A stretch of DNA of 5,191 nucleotides from Pseudomonadota bacterium (GTDB taxonomy: Bacteria > Pseudomonadota > Alphaproteobacteria > Rhizobiales > Hyphomicrobiaceae), in NCBI GenBank assembly GCA_021813195.1, contig JAKALI010000365.1, positions 1 to 5,191 on the forward strand, read 5' to 3'. This document shows, piece by piece, positions 1 through 5,191 of this stretch. The notes beneath the pieces were generated by a model that was given only the letters and a program-made list of their open reading frames with translations, made no database searches and was not told where the DNA came from. The position numbers and the translations under genes are program-made. Position 1 is the stretch's first letter. Every line of letters begins with the position of its first letter.

Positions 1-4
1 TATA

Positions 5-26
5 TTGTGCGATCAAATTCACACAA
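5..26. promoter_or_regulatory. Possible operator: 22-bp imperfect palindrome
   Basis: The site reads TTGTGnGA-N6-TCnCACAA, with 7 of 8 arm positions symmetric around a 6-base spacer. The size and spacing are those of sites bound by dimeric helix-turn-helix regulators of the CRP/FNR type, and the GTG...CAC core resembles theirs, but no specific regulator can be named. It lies about 128 bases before the ATG of the glycine-rich gene and could serve that gene or one beyond the left edge. A chance palindrome cannot be excluded. Confidence 0.3.
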
Positions 27-153
27 CAATCACCTCAATGTTTATGCCGCAGTAAGACTAAGGGATTTCCCGAAGTTGTAGACTAGCACCTTCGGATGTT
101 AGCGGCCTTTCCAGCTATCGGATCACACTGGTACGGGCTGGATGGAGGCAATC

Positions 154-504
154 ATGAAGATTAACGCATTAGGCATCGGCACTGCGGCTCTTGCGGTCAT
201 TCTCGCGGCAGGCGTGCTGGGGACCGGCAATTCCGCCAGCGCTCAAATGAGGGGTGGCTATGGCGGCGGCGGCTCTATGGGCGGCGGCTCTATGGGCGGT
301 GGCTCTATGAGCGGTGGCTCTATGGGCGGCGCGACGGGCAGTTACGGCGGCGATTATGGAAACATGGGTGGTTCCGGCGGCGGCTCTGGGTCCGGTTATG
401 GACGCGCGAACGACTCCTATGACCAAGACTACGGTCCGCAAACCAGAGGCCCGGGATACGGCGGCCAGCAATATCCGGGTAATGTCGGGCGGACAGCCCG
501 GTGA
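154..504 (+). CDS. Small exported glycine-rich repeat protein (116 aa), function unknown
   Basis: The ATG at 154 is chosen because GGAGG at 144-148 stands 5 bases before it and because it gives a clean signal peptide. An in-frame ATG at 142 would overlap that ribosome site. Residues 1-30 form a Sec signal: the start MKINALG, a hydrophobic run rich in Ala, Val and Leu, then an AxA-type end (ASA before Gln31). The mature part is almost entirely Gly, Ser, Met, Tyr, Asp and Arg. It holds four GGGSM-type pentads (residues 38-57), then Gly/Ser/Tyr-rich and acidic low-complexity sequence ending in Gly/Pro/Arg/Gln. There are no cysteines and no recognisable enzymatic domain. Composition suggests a disordered periplasmic or secreted protein. 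The repeated Met residues could bind soft metals such as Cu(I) or Ag(I), but that is speculation. No gene follows on this strand for over 2.5 kb, so it appears monocistronic. Confidence 0.75.
   Translation: MKINALGIGTAALAVILAAGVLGTGNSASAQMRGGYGGGGSMGGGSMGGGSMSGGSMGGATGSYGGDYGNMGGSGGGSGSGYGRANDSYDQDYGPQTRGPGYGGQQYPGNVGRTAR
265..324 (+). repeat. Four tandem 15-bp repeats encoding GGGSM/SGGSM
   Basis: The four in-frame copies are 265-279, 280-294, 295-309 and 310-324. Each encodes three glycines (or Ser-Gly-Gly in copy 4), then Ser and Met. All end in GGCTCTATG, while the first codons drift: GGC becomes GGT in copies 3 and 4, and GGC becomes AGC in copy 4. The near-identity at DNA level suggests recent expansion by slippage, so copy number may vary between strains. 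Confidence 0.9.
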
Positions 505-1066
505 ATGACCTCCGCGATTGTGGCGAGGACGGCGCTCGGAATCCGCGTCTCGACTCGGATGCCAACGGGAGCCGACCTCGCTGAAGCGGGATGCAAACGA
601 TTTGGCGATCCATGCGTCGTCGAATGCGCGGCCCTTGAGCGAATAGATCGACGATCCATTGGTGCTCTTGCTCTTGACGCGCGAAGGCGCCATTCAGAGC
701 GCAGTCAAAGCGCTGGTGACGGATGAACGAATTAGCTAATGGCCGCGACGTCGCGTAAAATTCTTTGCCGACTAGGACCATATTTTCCCCAACATACGAA
801 AGACCAACCTACACTTGAAACGATTTCGAAGTCCGCGATGCCGATAATTTAGAGAAATCTAACCCATATTCAAGCCGACGAGCACGCCAGACGGAAGATC
901 TCTAAGCCCGAGTGCAGGCGGCGAAAGCTTCCTACTACCAATCTTGGCATACATGTCTTGGCCTCTCAGTTCCGAGACGATCGAAAGAGACATTTTTTCG
1001 CTGCAGTTCACTCAGCTTAAGAAAATACTGCGTGAGTTGAATGCTTCAGACCGGGCGATTGACATC
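505..1066. other. Intergenic stretch between convergent genes, no supported gene
   Basis: This 560-base gap lies between the stop of the glycine-rich gene and the stop of the anti-sigma gene. Several open frames cross it on both strands (to about 780), but none has a ribosome site, a signal peptide or a recognisable domain. From about 780 to 1030 the sequence is more AT-rich. One frame stays open from 863 to 1093, with an ATG at 953 that would give a 46-residue helical peptide, but no Shine-Dalgarno precedes it and it runs into the 3' end of the anti-sigma gene on the other strand. I see no tRNA, no clear terminator with a T-run and no mobile element ends. It may be decayed coding sequence. 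Confidence 0.6.
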
Positions 1067-1708
1067 TCACCATCTCAGAAGCTTTGGGCCTAGTTTCCAG
1101 CCGGCAAATGTGCACAAGGCGATGGTTCCGCCATACCATAGAGCCACGAACGGCACCGAGTCGTCGACACAGTGGAACGAGTACCCTGCCGCACTTAGAC
1201 AGCCGGCGACGAGGCCAGCAACCGCGCCGGCACGCACAAGATCGGTCGGCGCCATCCGGCGCACTGCCCAGACAATCACTGCAAACGGCACAATAGCGAT
1301 GATCGGAATTGAGATGAGACATTCGAGCCATTGATTGCCGATAATCATCGCGTGCCAATGCGAATGCGGCGCAAACGTGAGGCTTAGCGTGGCGAGCAAC
1401 ATGATGGCAATGAACGGCAACGCGACCATAACGATTGGGGTTCTGCGTTCCCCGCCGGGGCGGGAAAGTCTGAGTAGGTACAAAGATGCCGGAATAAGAA
1501 CCGCTATGGTAAAGACGAGTTTGAAGAGCACCGACGCAACGGCGCTAGACCGCATCAGGTCCGGTCGAGCGCCAAGCGCAAGGAATACTGCGACGCCGAC
1601 AGTTGTGGCGCCGATCGCGACTGCTGCGCCGACGGTGCGCGCTACCTGATGACGGTCGACCGGCTCGACGTTCGTGCTAAGCATCTCGATCAACTCGTCC
1701 GTCTTCAT
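1067..1708 (-). CDS. nrsF: Anti-sigma factor, NrsF/DUF1109 family, six-pass membrane protein
   Basis: This is the inner-membrane inhibitor of the ECF sigma factor encoded just before it. The 213-residue length, the N-terminal MKTDELIEML and the six hydrophobic segments (roughly 24-45, 56-80, 91-112, 127-149, 158-176, 186-203) match DUF1109 (NrsF) proteins. In this family the short cytoplasmic N-terminus precedes the first helix, and the protein sequesters its sigma partner. Cys130 and Cys180 sit 50 residues apart, the spacing I recall for the two cysteines needed for metal-responsive control in Caulobacter NrsF; a further Cys170 and Cys199 are present. Its ATG overlaps the sigma stop codon by 4 bases (ATGA), and a GGGAGA-like ribosome site lies just upstream inside the sigma gene, so translation is probably coupled. 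Heavy-metal sensing is inferred from the family and from the efflux genes nearby. Confidence 0.9.
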   Translation of the reverse strand: MKTDELIEMLSTNVEPVDRHQVARTVGAAVAIGATTVGVAVFLALGARPDLMRSSAVASVLFKLVFTIAVLIPASLYLLRLSRPGGERRTPIVMVALPFIAIMLLATLSLTFAPHSHWHAMIIGNQWLECLISIPIIAIVPFAVIVWAVRRMAPTDLVRAGAVAGLVAGCLSAAGYSFHCVDDSVPFVALWYGGTIALCTFAGWKLGPKLLRW

Positions 1709-2262
1709 GTTCTCTTCTCCCGGGCGATCAAAGAGGCCAGGGCTTTCAGACCTCGATGCACGTTGACCTTTACCGCGGATTCCGACATGCCACAGCGGTT
1801 TGCCGCCTCGGCCACGCTTAGACCGTCAAGCTTTACCGACTGGATCGCACGTCGCATTTTTTCCGGTAGATGATTCAGCAGATTCGCAAGATCGTGTGCA
1901 CTTTCCATGCCAACATGATCGTCCTGCGCCATGATTTCTTCTGCGTTCTCGATCGGCACGTCTGCGAACGACGCGCGAGCTTGGCGCAGATGGTCGATAA
2001 GCTTGTAGCGCGCAATCGCGTAGACCCAAGGCATTATCGGCTGGGCGAGATCGTAGGTATGGCGCCGCGTGTGGATCGCCATCAACGCCTCCTGCGTAAG
2101 ATCTTCGGCCTCCGTGGCGCTGCGCCCAATGCGCGCGAGCCTGCCCTTGAAATAGGCACGCAGATGTCCGCTCAGGCAGTTGAGCAGGTTTCGATGCGCA
2201 ACGGCATTGCCCTGAAGGCTTGCCGCCATCAGACGCCTGAGCTCGGCATCGTTAGGTGTCAC
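1705..2262 (-). CDS. sigF: ECF RNA polymerase sigma factor, SigF type (probably ECF16-like)
   Basis: A 185-residue two-domain sigma factor. Region 2 spans about 24-95: AEDLTQEALMAIH at 52-64 is the typical core-binding segment, and PWVYAIARYKLIDHLRQ at 78-94 is the -10 recognition helix. A linker follows, then region 4 (about 129-180), opening with LPEK at 132-135 and carrying the helix-turn-helix LSVAEAANRCGMSESAVKV at 148-166, which reads the -35 element. The start is GTG at 2262, with AGGA 7 bases upstream; it gives the usual short N-terminus before RRLM. An in-frame ATG at 2229 (174 aa) is the alternative. The paired DUF1109 anti-sigma gene overlaps its end by 4 bases, which points to the SigF-NrsF group known from Caulobacter. 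A GTAACC-N16-CGAA element directly upstream suggests autoregulation. Sigma assignment is certain; the subgroup is inferred from the partner and the promoter. Confidence 0.93.
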   Translation of the reverse strand: MTPNDAELRRLMAASLQGNAVAHRNLLNCLSGHLRAYFKGRLARIGRSATEAEDLTQEALMAIHTRRHTYDLAQPIMPWVYAIARYKLIDHLRQARASFADVPIENAEEIMAQDDHVGMESAHDLANLLNHLPEKMRRAIQSVKLDGLSVAEAANRCGMSESAVKVNVHRGLKALASLIAREKRT

Positions 2263-2274
2263 CTATTAGTCCTA

Positions 2275-2300
2275 TTCGTAATCAAGGACCCTTCGGTTAC
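2275..2300 (-). promoter_or_regulatory. SigF-type ECF promoter of the sigma/anti-sigma operon
   Basis: On the minus strand GTAACC (2300-2295) is followed by exactly 16 bases and CGAA (2278-2275). This equals the -35/-10 motif I recall for Caulobacter SigF-dependent promoters. The -10 ends only 12 bases before the GTG start of the sigma gene, so the mRNA leader would be very short. The same motif recurs at 3125-3150 in front of the efflux operon. Confidence 0.7.
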
Positions 2301-2482
2301 AGCTAGAATTGCTATTTTCCGAATGGCCCTGGGGGTTAATTCGCGCTCCGGATCAGCAGCTAACCTGAATACCGTCGTCAACAATTGATCCGAATCAACG
2401 TGTATCTCGGCCGCTTCGCGCGCGTCGACTGAAAACTCCGATGTGTCTTCGCGCCCACGCAATGCATATCAGCACGAGCTAA

Positions 2483-2950
2483 TCAGCGCGATTCCTTGGC
2501 ATTTTTAATAAGAATATCCAATTGATCATGATGCCGGTCGTGCGCATTCACATAATTTTTCACGTCCCGTTCGACGGATTGCTGGCACCACTTCGCCAGC
2601 CGAGCGCGCTCCTCATCTGGGTTCGGGCCGTATAAACGCCTTACCGCGACCAGCGCGCCGGCTCTTGCCGCTTGCGCGGAGTGGATTACTATCCGACTGG
2701 CTTCCTCAAATGGCAAGCCGGCTACCACCTCGCCCCTTATGTGTAGAGCAAGCGCCCGGATATCACCAATGCCACTGCTGGTACGCCGAACGATTGAAGG
2801 ATCGAACTGCGCACAATATTCGGTAAAATTGTCGGCGATATCCGCTCGCGTCAAAATTTGAACGAGGGCTTCGTCATCGGCGGCATTAGCGGGAACGGCA
2901 GACGAAAGACCAAGTACGGTCGTAATTACAACACAGATAAGATTTCTCAC
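2483..2950 (-). CDS. Small periplasmic protein of unknown function (155 aa)
   Basis: I do not recognise a family. The start is GTG at 2950, supported by GGAGG with 7-base spacing. Residues 1-24 are a good Sec signal peptide (Arg2, a hydrophobic stretch, then PANAA before Asp25). The mature protein is about 131 residues, mostly helical in appearance, with two cysteines (46 and 122) that could form one disulfide in the periplasm. The C-terminal stretch NAHDRHHDQLD (135-145) has three closely spaced histidines and could bind metal. It lies on the same strand as the sigma gene, 220 bases upstream of it, but has its own probable promoter. It diverges from the metal-efflux operon, so a role in metal or envelope stress is plausible from position only. 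Confidence 0.75.
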   Translation of the reverse strand: MRNLICVVITTVLGLSSAVPANAADDEALVQILTRADIADNFTEYCAQFDPSIVRRTSSGIGDIRALALHIRGEVVAGLPFEEASRIVIHSAQAARAGALVAVRRLYGPNPDEERARLAKWCQQSVERDVKNYVNAHDRHHDQLDILIKNAKESR

Positions 2951-3006
2951 CTTGGACCTCCATTACAAGCTGGAGCTCGGAACCGGCACGAGACGCCGAT
3001 ATATGC

Positions 3007-3032
3007 ATTATAGCGCGGCGCTGCGGCGTCAA
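3007..3032 (-). promoter_or_regulatory. Possible housekeeping promoter of the 2483-2950 gene, inside an inverted repeat
   Basis: On the minus strand a perfect TATAAT (3012-3007) lies about 57 bases before the GTG start. TTGACG (3032-3027) lies upstream, but the spacer is only 14 bases, short for a sigma-70 promoter. The TTGACG is exactly framed by the inverted repeat CTGCGG/CCGCAG (3021-3026 and 3033-3038), which could be an operator or could be coincidental. The unusual spacer keeps confidence moderate. Confidence 0.4.
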
Positions 3033-3124
3033 CCGCAGAGGCTTCAGTTTGTTCATACTTTCGAGCCTACAACAGCGCACCCAAAGAAGCAGATTCCGCT
3101 GAGAATTTTTTATTGCGTGGTCGG

Positions 3125-3150
3125 ATAACCTCGCCTAAGCTGAGCACGAA
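3125..3150 (+). promoter_or_regulatory. SigF-type ECF promoter of the metal-efflux operon
   Basis: ATAACC (3125-3130), 16 bases, then CGAA (3147-3150). It differs from the sigma-gene promoter in one base of the -35 and has the identical spacing; the base before CGAA is A in both. Transcription would begin near 3157, about 58 bases before the ATG at 3215, a normal leader. This places the efflux operon under control of the sigma factor encoded at 1705-2262 (inference). Confidence 0.6.
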
Positions 3151-3214
3151 GCCACGACGACTTGGGCTTGAATACGTTGGCTTTTTTCGAAGGCACACGG
3201 ATAAATACGCTACG

Positions 3215-3634
3215 ATGAATTTGGCGTTCGCAAAATTCGGCTTTGTTGGCCGTCACCATCGCTTGATAGCCTTGCTCGTGATCGTGGCTTGGGTATTTGC
3301 GCCGCTCGTTTGTTCACATGTAGATGATACCGTCGGGCCTACGTACCAATCGACAGTACAAGAACATTTTGACGACGCTTCAGGCCACCTTGCGCCGGAT
3401 CCTTGCTGTCAGGCTTTAGCTCACGCCAGTGTGGTGCTGCATACGATCGCCACGGTTCACACAGGTAAAGTGGTTTGGGTAAATTTAGCCTACGTCATGA
3501 TTTCTTCCGTGCCTGATCTAATCTATGCGCCGGGCACAACCTTCCGAATTGACCAGTTTTTCCACGGGCCTCCACGAATTCGCGGCGTCCGTTTTGCGAC
3601 GTTTTGGTCCCACGCGCCACCCTCCACAATCTGA
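3215..3634 (+). CDS. Small exported or membrane-anchored His/Cys protein heading the efflux operon (CzcI-like by position)
   Basis: A 139-residue protein from the ATG at 3215. The frame is open upstream to a TTG at 3113, but that would start before the likely promoter at 3125-3150, and no other start codon lies between; the ribosome site is weak. A basic N-terminus (GRHHR, 12-16) precedes a hydrophobic segment at about 17-33, which is either a signal peptide (cleavage near VCS-H34) or an anchor. The lipobox around Cys33 is poor. The rest has scattered His (34, 52, 58, 70, 76, 82), acidic pairs DD and a Cys-Cys pair (64-65), plausible metal ligands. It ends with FFHGPPRIRG, reminiscent of small proteins that precede czcCBA-type genes. 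The outer membrane gene follows after 93 bases. A role in metal sensing or binding in the periplasm is inferred from position and composition only. Confidence 0.65.
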   Translation: MNLAFAKFGFVGRHHRLIALLVIVAWVFAPLVCSHVDDTVGPTYQSTVQEHFDDASGHLAPDPCCQALAHASVVLHTIATVHTGKVVWVNLAYVMISSVPDLIYAPGTTFRIDQFFHGPPRIRGVRFATFWSHAPPSTI

Positions 3635-3649
3635 CTTTGCCTGAGATGT

Positions 3650-3675
3650 CTCGCGCAGCCTTTCGGGGCCGCGAG
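3650..3675 (+). other. Hairpin between the His/Cys gene and the efflux gene
   Basis: CTCGCG (3650-3655) pairs with CGCGAG (3670-3675), and inside it GCC (3658-3660) pairs with GGC (3667-3669) around the loop TTTCGG, leaving CA bulged on the 5' side. No T-run follows, so it is not a standard intrinsic terminator. It may mark an mRNA processing or stabilising structure that sets different levels of the first gene and the efflux genes. Confidence 0.4.
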
Positions 3676-3727
3676 GATTCATACGCGCGGTGAGCGCTAT
3701 GGGAAGTCACGCGTTGGAGGTTAGGCG

Positions 3728-5038
3728 ATGTCGACCCTGATGGGGACGAGTCGGGGCGCCCCCCGGATACTGCTGGTGCTGTGTCTCGCTGGCGCAATGA
3801 CACTTGAGAGTCGCCCGCTCGCTGCGGCTGGGTACACTCTCAATGAAATCATGCACCAAGCACTTGTTCGCAGTTACGATCTCAAGGCCGCGCGTGCGCA
3901 AGTCAACGCGGCAATCGGGCGGCTCAAGCAATCGGAGCTATGGCCGAATCCTAAGCTCGAACTTAGCAACGAGTCAGATCGCGCATTCGCCAACCAGGGC
4001 GCATTCTCGCGATCGGTTAGCGTTGCGCAGGACTTTCCTATCGCCGGGCGCATTGCTCGTGCACAGGAGGTCTCCCGTGTGGATGTCGCGCGCGCTCTAG
4101 CAGAAGTCAACGAAGCGGAACGCATACTCCTCGCCGACGTCGCCAAGTCGTTCTATGAGATTGTAGTCCTCGATCAAAAGATCGCGCTGCGCGACCGGCT
4201 AATCAGTGTCGAGGCCTTACTTGTTGCCGCCTCAACGAAAAGACAAAAAGCAGGCGAGGTTTCTGAACTAGATGTTAACGCAGCGACCCTTGAACTTCAG
4301 CGATTACGTCAAGAACGTATCGTATTGACTGGCCAGCGCGCGGCCGCGCTGAGGACGCTTGCCGGTCTTGTTGGGTTGCCAAGCAACGCAGCGCTTGCCG
4401 TCAATACAGCGCTGCCTCCGTTCGTCCGTTTGCCGTCCGTTGCGCAGCTCATAGATCAGGCGCTCCGCCGCCGCCCCGACCTACGACTTCTTACGCTTGC
4501 CGAAAATCGGGCGCTCGCCGAGCAACTTCTCGCCAGGGCTGCGGCCTGGGAGGATTGGAGCGTTTCACTGGGTGTCCGTCAGGACAAACTCGTCATCGAA
4601 GGTGCACCGCCCCAGCAAGCGGATAGCGCTATGATGATGAAGCTCACGATACCGCTTCCGCTTTTCAACAGAAATCAAGGCATTCAAGCAGCCGCCGAAG
4701 CTGACAAGGAGGCTGCCCAAGAAAAGTTTGCCGCATTGAAAGTACGCATCGAAAACGAAGTGTCAGGCAAATACGAACAAGTGAAGCGTCTGCTGGAGGC
4801 TATCCGCGCATATAAGGAACAGACACTGCCACTGAGCCGCCGCGACGCAGAACTCGCCCGGGATGCTTACGGCAAAGGTCAGTTGTCAATCTCAGAGGTG
4901 ATCCAGGCCGGCCGACGGGAAATCGACGTCAACACGAGCTATGCTGACACAATTTCTTTGTACTTACGCGCGATTGCCGAACTCAACGCCGCCACTGTTG
5001 CCGAGGCCCGGTTCGAAACGCAGCCGGTGAAGCATTGA
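3728..5038 (+). CDS. Outer membrane efflux protein, TolC/CzcC family, of a heavy-metal RND system
   Basis: This is the trimeric outer membrane channel component that carries substrates passed on by an RND pump and its periplasmic adaptor out of the cell. The 436-residue length is usual for CzcC-type proteins. GGAGG stands 7 bases before the ATG. A signal peptide ends around LAAA (31-34); Cys19 lies in its hydrophobic core without a lipobox, so it is probably not a lipoprotein. The two OEP repeats follow. The first starts with YTLNEIMHQAL (36-46) and LKQSELWPNPKLELSNESD (66-84), whose WPNP is characteristic, and includes DFPIAGRIARAQE (102-114). The second starts near PSVAQLIDQALRRRPDLR (236-253) and includes IPLPLFNRNQG (308-318), another family hallmark. 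Long alpha-helical coiled stretches lie at about 110-215 and 317-430. Placement between a small His/Cys protein and an adaptor gene supports divalent or monovalent metal export; the metal cannot be told. Confidence 0.92.
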   Translation: MSTLMGTSRGAPRILLVLCLAGAMTLESRPLAAAGYTLNEIMHQALVRSYDLKAARAQVNAAIGRLKQSELWPNPKLELSNESDRAFANQGAFSRSVSVAQDFPIAGRIARAQEVSRVDVARALAEVNEAERILLADVAKSFYEIVVLDQKIALRDRLISVEALLVAASTKRQKAGEVSELDVNAATLELQRLRQERIVLTGQRAAALRTLAGLVGLPSNAALAVNTALPPFVRLPSVAQLIDQALRRRPDLRLLTLAENRALAEQLLARAAAWEDWSVSLGVRQDKLVIEGAPPQQADSAMMMKLTIPLPLFNRNQGIQAAAEADKEAAQEKFAALKVRIENEVSGKYEQVKRLLEAIRAYKEQTLPLSRRDAELARDAYGKGQLSISEVIQAGRREIDVNTSYADTISLYLRAIAELNAATVAEARFETQPVKH

Positions 5039-5061
5039 ATAAGATATTCGGAGACACCAAC

Positions 5062-5191
5062 ATGCCGTCGATTCATCGCCAAGTGGCTTTCGCTGCGGCG
5101 CTAGCGCTTGCTCTGAACACAATCTCGTCGCCACCTGCTTTCAGCCACGGCGACGAGGTCGAGATCAGCAGTGGAGCCCCACGTGGGCCTG
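5062..5191 (+). CDS. Periplasmic adaptor of the RND efflux system, N-terminal part only (cut by window edge)
   Basis: Only the first 43 codons are present. The ATG at 5062 has CGGAGA 8 bases upstream and follows the efflux-gene stop by 23 bases, so it is in the same operon. Residues 1-28 form a signal peptide (MPSIHRQ, then an Ala/Leu-rich core, SSPPAFS), followed by HGDEVEISSGAPRGP. A signal peptide followed by HGDE near the mature N-terminus is common in CzcB-like membrane fusion proteins, and an adaptor gene normally follows the CzcC-type gene in this position. The diagnostic lipoyl-like and barrel domains lie outside the window, so the assignment rests mainly on context. Confidence 0.68.
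   Translation, partial: MPSIHRQVAFAAALALALNTISSPPAFSHGDEVEISSGAPRGP

Noticed and set aside
51..73. GTAAGA-N13-CGAA before the glycine-rich gene as a SigF-type promoter
   Set aside because: The spacer is 13 rather than 16 and the -35 differs in two bases.
320..781. Long minus-strand frames (169-693 and 320-781) opposite and beyond the glycine-rich gene
   Set aside because: They are opened by the repetitive GGC-rich DNA of the real gene, have Arg/His/Ser-rich random-looking translations, and lack ribosome sites.
805..829. CAACC-N17-CGAA as a third SigF-type promoter
   Set aside because: The spacer is one base too long, the -35 matches less well (CCAACC), and no convincing gene follows.
1007..1041. 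Stem TTCACTCA/TGAG(T)TGAA as a terminator for the anti-sigma operon
   Set aside because: The loop is 18 bases, the stem has a bulge, and on the minus strand it is followed by an A-run rather than a T-run.
1870..2388. Plus-strand 172-residue frame antisense to the sigma gene
   Set aside because: It is a shadow of the sigma coding sequence, whose domains are unambiguous on the other strand.
2259..2462. Minus-strand 67-residue frame overlapping the sigma start by GTGA
   Set aside because: The 4-base overlap looks like coupling and the sequence is fairly protein-like, but the only start is a TTG with no ribosome site and a stop just before it. The sigma promoter at 2275-2300 also lies inside it. 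Conservation could revive it.
2886..3080. Minus-strand 64-residue frame overlapping the start of the 2483-2950 gene
   Set aside because: It crosses the probable promoter and signal-peptide region of that gene in another frame and has no ribosome site.

Overview
The window looks like a chromosomal or accessory segment of an alphaproteobacterium, probably Hyphomicrobiales (Bradyrhizobium-like). This rests on the mixed but GC-leaning coding sequence, the ECF sigma/DUF1109 (NrsF-type) anti-sigma pair best known from Caulobacter and relatives, and the style of the heavy-metal RND efflux genes. The genus is inferred from general character, not from a database match.

Layout. (1) 1-504: a possible operator palindrome (5-26), then a small exported glycine-rich protein (154-504) with four 15-bp tandem repeats. 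(2) 505-1066: about 560 bases with no convincing gene. (3) 1067-2262, minus strand: an ECF sigma factor and its membrane anti-sigma factor, overlapping by 4 bases (ATGA), read sigma first. (4) 2483-2950, minus strand: an unrecognised small periplasmic protein with its own likely promoter. (5) 3125 to the right edge, plus strand: an apparent operon of a small His/Cys-containing exported protein (3215-3634), a CzcC/TolC-type outer membrane efflux protein (3728-5038), and the start of a probable periplasmic adaptor (5062 onward, cut by the window edge).

How it fits together. The same bipartite motif, TAACC-N15-ACGAA, occurs twice, each time correctly oriented. One copy (GTAACC-N16-CGAA) lies directly upstream of the sigma gene on the minus strand at 2275-2300. 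The other (ATAACC-N16-CGAA) lies upstream of the efflux operon on the plus strand at 3125-3150. As I recall it, GTAACC-N16-CGAA is the promoter motif of Caulobacter SigF, an ECF factor held by NrsF and released by heavy-metal stress. The anti-sigma here keeps two cysteines, C130 and C180, spaced like the pair reported as important in Caulobacter NrsF. The inferred circuit is that metal stress relieves the anti-sigma, and the sigma factor then transcribes itself and a neighbouring RND metal-efflux operon. The second promoter also corrects the start of the 3215 gene, because a longer reading from a TTG at 3113 would begin upstream of the promoter.
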